DNA of 64,000 bases, taken from assembly GCF_900155585.1 (NCBI RefSeq), contig NZ_LT707415.1:62001-126000 (forward strand), read 5' to 3'. A program made the translations under genes and the position numbers. The notes beneath the pieces were generated by a model. That model did no database searches and was not told the DNA's origin. It saw only the letters and a program-made list of their open reading frames with translations. Below, one piece after another: positions 59,714-64,000 of this stretch (the stretch's first letter is position 1; every line of letters begins with the position of its first letter). This DNA comes from Aedoeadaptatus urinae (GTDB taxonomy: Bacteria; Bacillota; Clostridia; Tissierellales; Peptoniphilaceae).

Positions 59714-60229
59714 ATGGAGAATAAAGATTTGATACAAAGGCTGAAGAACAGAGATGAAGACGCTTTATACGTCGTGATCGAAGTTTATGGCAAAGTGTTA
59801 AAGGGCGTTATTTCAAAAACACTTTGGAAATACCCGAGCCTTTGGGATGAGGCGATGAATGATTCTCTTCTAAGCATCTGGCAAAATATCGACTATTTTG
59901 ATCCGAAGAGATCTTCTTTTAAAAATTGGTGTGCTGCGGTTTCAAAATATAAAGCCATCGATTTGCTCCGAAGAGAAAGTAGATTTAAAGCTATTCTTCT
60001 CGATGAAAATTCCGCGACAAAAGATCCCGACTTCCACTCCAATTTAGAAATAGAAGAAGCTCTGTCCGCCTTGGACGATGAGGATAAAAAGCTCTTTGAA
60101 AATATTTTTATTCGCGGGCTTTCCTATGACGCGGCGGCATCGGAGCAACATATTTCTACAAAAAACGTCTACCAAAGAGTCAGCAGGGCGAGGAAGCTTT
60201 TAAGAAGATGGAGAGGTGAAAATGTATGA
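59714..60229 (+). CDS. ECF-type RNA polymerase sigma factor
   Basis: 171 residues. Region 2 includes DEAMNDSLLSIWQNI and FDPKRSSFKNWCAAVSKYKAIDLLRRE (key: FKNWCAAVSKYKAIDLLRR), with the DLLRR promoter-melting helix. Region 4 contains LFENIFIRGLSYDAAASEQHISTKNVYQRVSRARKLLRR (key: SYDAAASEQHISTKNVYQRVSRAR), the -35 recognition helix-turn-helix. AAAGGAGG precedes the ATG. It overlaps the anti-sigma-like gene by 4 bases (ATGA), the normal sign of a sigma/anti-sigma pair. Confidence 0.93.
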   Translation: MENKDLIQRLKNRDEDALYVVIEVYGKVLKGVISKTLWKYPSLWDEAMNDSLLSIWQNIDYFDPKRSSFKNWCAAVSKYKAIDLLRRESRFKAILLDENSATKDPDFHSNLEIEEALSALDDEDKKLFENIFIRGLSYDAAASEQHISTKNVYQRVSRARKLLRRWRGENV

Positions 60230-61272
60230 AAGACAATCTTTATGATCGATTAAACGATATGGAAATAAATTACGAAGAGGTCCCTCTCGAAGATTTTGAA
60301 AGAGAAAGTCTTAGAGAAACGGTGAAACGTTTAAAAGTTAAAAATACGCGACGACATTTCGTCAGAAAAATAGGAGCCATGGCGGCCCTATTACTGTTAG
60401 TCCTGGGAATGACGAACTACGCATCCGGCGGCTATGTTTTGGCAAAGACGAGAGAGGTCGCGGAAAACATCACACTGAGCTTGTCGAGCGCAATGGGTCT
60501 TTCACCCGATGTAGACAAGTATAGCGTCAAATTACATGAACCCTTCGAAATCGACGGCAAAAAATATGTTTTGGATACCATCACGACAGAGGACAATAAT
60601 CTCTACGCCGTGCTTTTGAGCTTCAATGGTCCAGGTGAAAAGCTGTCGGAGGGTGCCAACTTAGCGGAGCTTAAAGTAAACGGAAAAAAAGTCAGCGTCC
60701 TCGGCTCAAGCGGCCAGGAAGGAAATTTGCCGGGCAAGCCCAATGTAACCGCCACATCTTTAATATATTCCTTGGAAAGTCCCCTACCGAAGGAAGGCAC
60801 GGCACAGCTGGAGTTTATCTTTGACACGCTTTTAGGCAACAGCAAAAAAATTTCTATTACCACCCATGTGGATATGGCGAAGATGAAAATGGAGAAAAGG
60901 ATCATCGCAAAAGATTTTGCCGTACCGAATTCAAACGGGATTATGATTAAGGAATTCACCATGAGCCCGGCTTCACAAAAAATGATACTCACCTATCCGC
61001 CATCGGCGAAGGACTCTATTTTTTCAGTGAAGGCGAGAGATTCCAAAGGTCGCTTGGTTTATTTTGAAACGATCGAAGCAGATGAAAAAACGTCGACCCT
61101 CTACTTCTCGCCGGTTACCAGCGAAGTCACTGCCGATGAATTGTTAAACGACATCACATCATTGAAATGTCAATTATACAAAGCGGAGCTTTCAAACCGT
61201 AGCGGGAAAGAATCCGATGGGGAACGGGCGATAGGCGACGAATTTACCTTTGAATTGACTGCAAGTAAATGA
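60226..61272 (+). CDS. Membrane anti-sigma-like protein (DUF4179-type)
   Basis: 348 residues. A short cytoplasmic N-terminus (about 1-45, charged) would hold the sigma factor; KIGAMAALLLLVLGMTNYASGG is the single membrane segment. The extracytoplasmic domain (about 75-348) is beta-rich (VKLHEPFEIDGKKYVLDTI, LYAVLLSFNGPG) like DUF4179 anti-sigma proteins. No zinc-binding HxxxCxxC motif is seen. It likely senses an envelope signal and releases the sigma factor; the signal is unknown. Confidence 0.82.
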   Translation: MKDNLYDRLNDMEINYEEVPLEDFERESLRETVKRLKVKNTRRHFVRKIGAMAALLLLVLGMTNYASGGYVLAKTREVAENITLSLSSAMGLSPDVDKYSVKLHEPFEIDGKKYVLDTITTEDNNLYAVLLSFNGPGEKLSEGANLAELKVNGKKVSVLGSSGQEGNLPGKPNVTATSLIYSLESPLPKEGTAQLEFIFDTLLGNSKKISITTHVDMAKMKMEKRIIAKDFAVPNSNGIMIKEFTMSPASQKMILTYPPSAKDSIFSVKARDSKGRLVYFETIEADEKTSTLYFSPVTSEVTADELLNDITSLKCQLYKAELSNRSGKESDGERAIGDEFTFELTASK

Positions 61273-61353
61273 ATCGTGCCTCTTCGCAAAATGACGTCTT
61301 TGAACGTTTAAAATAAATCACATCAACTATGATGAGCCTTTTGATCGCAAAAA

Positions 61354-61386
61354 ATGCCGGATCCCCTTTGGACTCCGGCATTTGTC
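61354..61386. terminator. Hairpin after the anti-sigma gene
   Basis: ATGCCGGA pairs with TCCGGCAT around a 12-base loop. A second hairpin with AGCGAG and CTCGCT arms and a T-run (61399-61427) follows. Between them they end the plus-strand unit; the first may also act on the minus strand. Confidence 0.75.
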
Positions 61387-61444
61387 TGCAATCTGAAGCG
61401 AGCGTTCTGCTCGCTTTCTTTTTATGCTTTTTTAATCGCGCATT

Positions 61445-62797
61445 CTACCTTCGGACGTCGCTCTCTTTAATTACCGAGACCATGCCGTCTTCAAAGCCCA
61501 TGGCGTTCTCGCTTTCTTCCACGGCGCGGATCACCTCCTCCGTGATCCTTTCGCCGTAGGTGACGATGGGGATTCCCGGCGGGTAGGGCGTTAAATTTTC
61601 TGCCGCCACACGATCCTTCGCCTCCCTAAGGGGCAGCCGCTCCGTCTCCATAAAAAAGGCCTCACGGGGACTGTAGACCGCCTCCGTCTTCGGATAGGCG
61701 CCCTTCGGCGGAGCCATGTCTTCTTCTTTTACGGGAAGGGCGTTCAGGCCGCGGATTAGGCGCTCCAGGTCTTCTTCACTATTGTAGGGCGAGAGAATGG
61801 CCAGGGCGTAATAGGCGTCGCCCATTTCCAAATAAATGCCCTTCTCGGCCAAAAGAGACACCACCTCGTCGCCTCGGTAGCCGGGCAGGTGAAAGAGAAG
61901 CTTCATGGGATCGGTGCAGGCGAAAAGATTCCCCCGCTCCTTCACCACGTCGATCTTCGGCAAACTTACCTCCAAATGCTTTCTGTAGGCAAGAAGCTTT
62001 CGCCAATCAAAGGCCTTCCCTGCCGCCACGGCATATTCCGACGAGAGCATGAGAAGATAGGAAGGCGAGGTGGAGAGAAAAAGCCCCATACCCTTTAAGA
62101 GCTTCCGCTCATCTACATCGCCGTTGATGTGCAAGAGGGCCGCCCCCGTGAGCGCCGCCATGGTCTTGTGCAGAGACTGCACCGTGTAATCGGCGCAGGT
62201 AGTGGCGCTGTAAGGCGCGAAGGGCGTAAAGGCCCAGTGGGCGCCGTGGGCCTCGTCGACGATAAGCACCTTTTTTCTTTCGTGGACGATGTCTGCGATC
62301 TCTTTCAGCTTCAGCCCGCCGCCGAAGTAATCGGGGCTCGTCAAAAACACGGCGGCGATGGCGGGATCCGCCGCCAAGGCATTTTCCACATCGGCCGGAT
62401 CCACGCCCGCGAACAGCCCCGTGGCCTCGTCGACTTTCGCGGGAAGGTAGACCAACTCCAGGCCCAATTCCACGGCGGCGTGAAAGAGGGACAGATGAGA
62501 GTTGCGCTGAATTAAAATCTTGCCGCCGGGCTCGGCGGCGAGATAGAGGGCAAGCTTCACGCCGGTGGTGGAGCCCGCGGGAATCAAGACGCTTTTGTCC
62601 ACGCCGTAGGCCGCGGCGATTTCCTCTTGGGCCGAGGCGATGACGTCCTCGGGATTTAGAAGATTGTCCGCCCCCGCCACCTCCGTCCAGTCGTCGGCAA
62701 AATCGAAATCGAAGGCCACCCGTCCCTTATGTCCCGGCATGGCAAAATTAGCGCCGCCGCGAAAAGTCTTCAGTCGTTCGTATAAATAACGCATCAT
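61445..62797 (-). CDS. Orn/Lys/Arg decarboxylase-family PLP enzyme
   Basis: 450 residues, the short form lacking an N-terminal receiver-like domain. Features are ANFAMPGHKGR at the start, PAGSTTGVKLAL for phosphate binding, VDEAHGAHWAF with the PLP Asp, and QSLHKTMAALTGAAL with the Schiff-base Lys. The C-terminal domain has NLTPYPPGIPIV. In Bacillota such genes (speA/yaaO type) often precede tmk and holB; the true substrate is uncertain (lysine, arginine or ornithine), and polyamine synthesis is likely. The start is one of two adjacent ATGs right at the stop of the radical SAM gene, so translation is coupled. Confidence 0.9.
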   Translation of the reverse strand: MMRYLYERLKTFRGGANFAMPGHKGRVAFDFDFADDWTEVAGADNLLNPEDVIASAQEEIAAAYGVDKSVLIPAGSTTGVKLALYLAAEPGGKILIQRNSHLSLFHAAVELGLELVYLPAKVDEATGLFAGVDPADVENALAADPAIAAVFLTSPDYFGGGLKLKEIADIVHERKKVLIVDEAHGAHWAFTPFAPYSATTCADYTVQSLHKTMAALTGAALLHINGDVDERKLLKGMGLFLSTSPSYLLMLSSEYAVAAGKAFDWRKLLAYRKHLEVSLPKIDVVKERGNLFACTDPMKLLFHLPGYRGDEVVSLLAEKGIYLEMGDAYYALAILSPYNSEEDLERLIRGLNALPVKEEDMAPPKGAYPKTEAVYSPREAFFMETERLPLREAKDRVAAENLTPYPPGIPIVTYGERITEEVIRAVEESENAMGFEDGMVSVIKESDVRR

Positions 62798-63675
62798 CAA
62801 TAACCGTAGCGCTGACGGCGCATATTCCTTTCCTCGTCGCTCATCCCCTCGTATGCCGCCCTGAGTTTTGCAAGCATCTCTTCCTTTTCTGAAAAGCGAC
62901 CGATGACCGGCGCCGCGTTATAGGCGTGAATGCCGAAGAAAAGGGCCTTGGGGTGTAAATCCAAATGCTCAAGCAGATGAATCTCCTCGAGCAAAATATC
63001 CCCCTCGGTCAAGGGCACGAAATCTCCTCGCCGCACTTCCTCGGCCAGCTCCGTATTGGGGTGGACCGTCGTCGTGAGAGGCGCCACGCTTCGGGGCCGG
63101 TGCTTGTTTAAAAGAGCCGCCGTTTCCTCGGCGTGGGTGAAGCTGTCCTCCTTGCCGGCGATGCCCGACATCACCATGCAGATCCAGTCCATCCCCGCCT
63201 CTTCCAGCTTGGCCAGCTCCCGATACTCGTCTTCTTGTGTGCAGCCTTTTTTTATGCGCTTCAAGGTGGGGTCGTGAGCCGATTCGATGCCGATGTACAG
63301 CTGATTGTAGCCGGCCGCTCTCAAGCGCTTTAAGTCCTCGAGTGATTTGTTTTTCAAATTGTAAATGGAGGCGTAACAGGTGATGGTCTCCACATGAGGC
63401 AGATACTCGTGGATCCAACCGGCGATTTCCAGCAGATACTCCGCGTCCAAAACAAAGGGATCGCCGTTTACGAGAAAAATTCGGTCGATGCGGTCGGCAT
63501 AGGCGGAAAGCTCCCGCAGGTCCACCAAAATTTGTTCCTTCGGCGCCTTTCTGAAGGACACATCCTTGTACATGGCGCAATAGGTGCATTGATTATGAGA
63601 ACATCCTACCGTCACCTCCAGCAAAGGGTTGTAAGCCTCGCTGGGCGGACGAAATGTTTGTCCCGTATAGTGCAT
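62797..63675 (-). CDS. Radical SAM protein of unknown specificity
   Basis: 292 residues. The cluster motif is VGCSHNQCTYCAMY (CxxxxCxxC spacing: Cys, four residues, Cys, two, Cys). FLVNGDPFVLDAEYL and YIGIESAHDPTLKRIKKG are typical of the YgiQ/ELP3-like radical SAM barrel. The C-terminal helix-rich part has LLEEIHLLEHLD. No auxiliary cluster is obvious. It might act in a polyamine-linked or cofactor pathway because it is coupled to the decarboxylase gene, but this is inference. GGAAAG precedes the ATG. Confidence 0.87.
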   Translation of the reverse strand: MHYTGQTFRPPSEAYNPLLEVTVGCSHNQCTYCAMYKDVSFRKAPKEQILVDLRELSAYADRIDRIFLVNGDPFVLDAEYLLEIAGWIHEYLPHVETITCYASIYNLKNKSLEDLKRLRAAGYNQLYIGIESAHDPTLKRIKKGCTQEDEYRELAKLEEAGMDWICMVMSGIAGKEDSFTHAEETAALLNKHRPRSVAPLTTTVHPNTELAEEVRRGDFVPLTEGDILLEEIHLLEHLDLHPKALFFGIHAYNAAPVIGRFSEKEEMLAKLRAAYEGMSDEERNMRRQRYGY

Positions 63676-63825
63676 AATACTTTCCTTTCCGTTTCAACTA
63701 TTCTGTGCTTCCATCCACTATATCATGAAAGCCCCGTTGGTTTAAAACAAAAAAGCGGCCCGAGCGGCTCACTAAATGCAAGTCTTATAAGAACCAGTGT
63801 AGAGAATCCTTAGATGGCAAGAGAA
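63676..63825. other. Upstream region of the radical SAM gene, no gene seen
   Basis: AT-rich, with a GCGGCC-CGAG-CGGCT imperfect hairpin at about 63752-63768 that would read as a terminator on the minus strand. A plus-strand frame in this region has no ribosome site. Confidence 0.4.
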
Positions 63826-63859
63826 AAGGCTGTGAACTTGAATGCTCACAGCCTTTTTT
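63824..63859. terminator. Strong terminator downstream of the right-edge gene
   Basis: AAGGCTGTGA pairs with TCACAGCCTT around a ten-base loop, with TTTT on the plus side and an A-rich arm that serves the minus strand. Confidence 0.85.
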
Positions 63860-63883
63860 CTTGCTAACACAACATGAATGTTT

Positions 63884-64000
63884 CTATTCTAAACTTTTAA
63901 TTCTACTTACAAGAGTGTTTTGACTATGCTTTTCATAAAACTTACAAGTAAATATTATTCCAATGATTATATTCGCAAAGTTCACGAGAATAAGAGGTCT
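63884..64000 (-). CDS. C-terminal end of an unidentified gene running in from the right
   Basis: The minus strand is open from base 64000 for 38 codons to a TAG at 63884-63886. The residues include LILVNFANIIIGIIFTC, a hydrophobic segment, and end in VSRIKSLE. A terminator 25 bases downstream supports a real 3' end. AT-rich. Too short to assign. Confidence 0.4.
   Translation of the reverse strand, partial: RPLILVNFANIIIGIIFTCKFYEKHSQNTLVSRIKSLE

Overview
The window looks like chromosome of a Gram-positive, anaerobic member of the Bacillota (Firmicutes). Evidence for this: a long SRP RNA with an Alu-type end, a T-box leader, RNase M5, Veg, YacL/CarD, an OpuC system, an SLH-domain surface protein, and a superoxide reductase in place of an obvious aerobic defence. 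The mix (DUF951, DUF1002, DUF3343, a B12-dependent MetH with a separate activation protein) would suit a Peptoniphilaceae/Tissierellia-type organism, but that placement is inference. The core is visibly GC-rich. Two stretches, about 20.4-28.2 kb and 40.3-41.2 kb, are AT-rich and look acquired.

Layout. 0-3 kb (minus strand): a glycosyltransferase cut by the window edge, an exported protein, a MazF-type RNase with no visible antitoxin, and a fused AcpS-NnrD protein. 3-4.5 kb: tyrS behind a strong promoter and an unusually short T-box leader. 4.5-8.5 kb: yacL, carD, a PAS-SpoIIE phosphatase and a THUMP methyltransferase. 8.7-12.5 kb: superoxide reductase, then a complete opuCABCD osmolyte importer. 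12.7-16.2 kb: a heavy-metal P-type ATPase with a small coiled-coil partner, and a class II aldolase. 16.2-20 kb: a DinG/XPD-like helicase with an N-terminal nuclease-like domain, trmL and birA. 20.0-20.4 kb: tRNA-Ser(GGA) and SRP RNA.

20.4-28.2 kb is an AT-rich island bounded by an ISL3-type transposase fragment on the left and a collapsed IS3-type element on the right. It encodes a TetR regulator, two exporter-fold ABC half-transporters, a Trep_Strep/MptD-like S component, EcfT and a double EcfA. The TetR promoter carries a Fur-like box, and two similar palindromes suggest autoregulation. I read it as a candidate iron- or metal-chelate uptake system.

28.2-40 kb returns to core genes: ispE, veg, an SLH-anchored 5'-nucleotidase, msrB, small redox proteins, DUF1002, a glutaredoxin with a zinc-sensor-like ArsR, then rsmA-rnmV-tatD-metG. 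At 40-41.3 kb the intergenic region between metG and a pentapeptide-repeat gene is duplicated (71 nt, about 90% identical) around a 1 kb insert with two unfamiliar genes. 41.9-44.2 kb: a YitT-family membrane protein behind a long structured leader with two terminator-like hairpins, then a class V aminotransferase with a DUF3343 protein. 44.3-52.6 kb: tex, prfB (no programmed frameshift), secA, DUF951, an MscS channel and an anchored propeller-like protein. 52.6-59.4 kb (plus strand): pgeF, tRNA-Ala(GGC), murI, a GT2-GtrA fusion, and the operon metF / MetH-activation protein / metH. 59.7-61.3 kb: an ECF sigma factor with a membrane anti-sigma-like partner. 61.4-64 kb: an Orn/Lys/Arg decarboxylase-family protein, a radical SAM protein, and the tail of a gene running off the right edge.

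All calls come from reading the sequence and recognising motifs. No database search or folding program was run.
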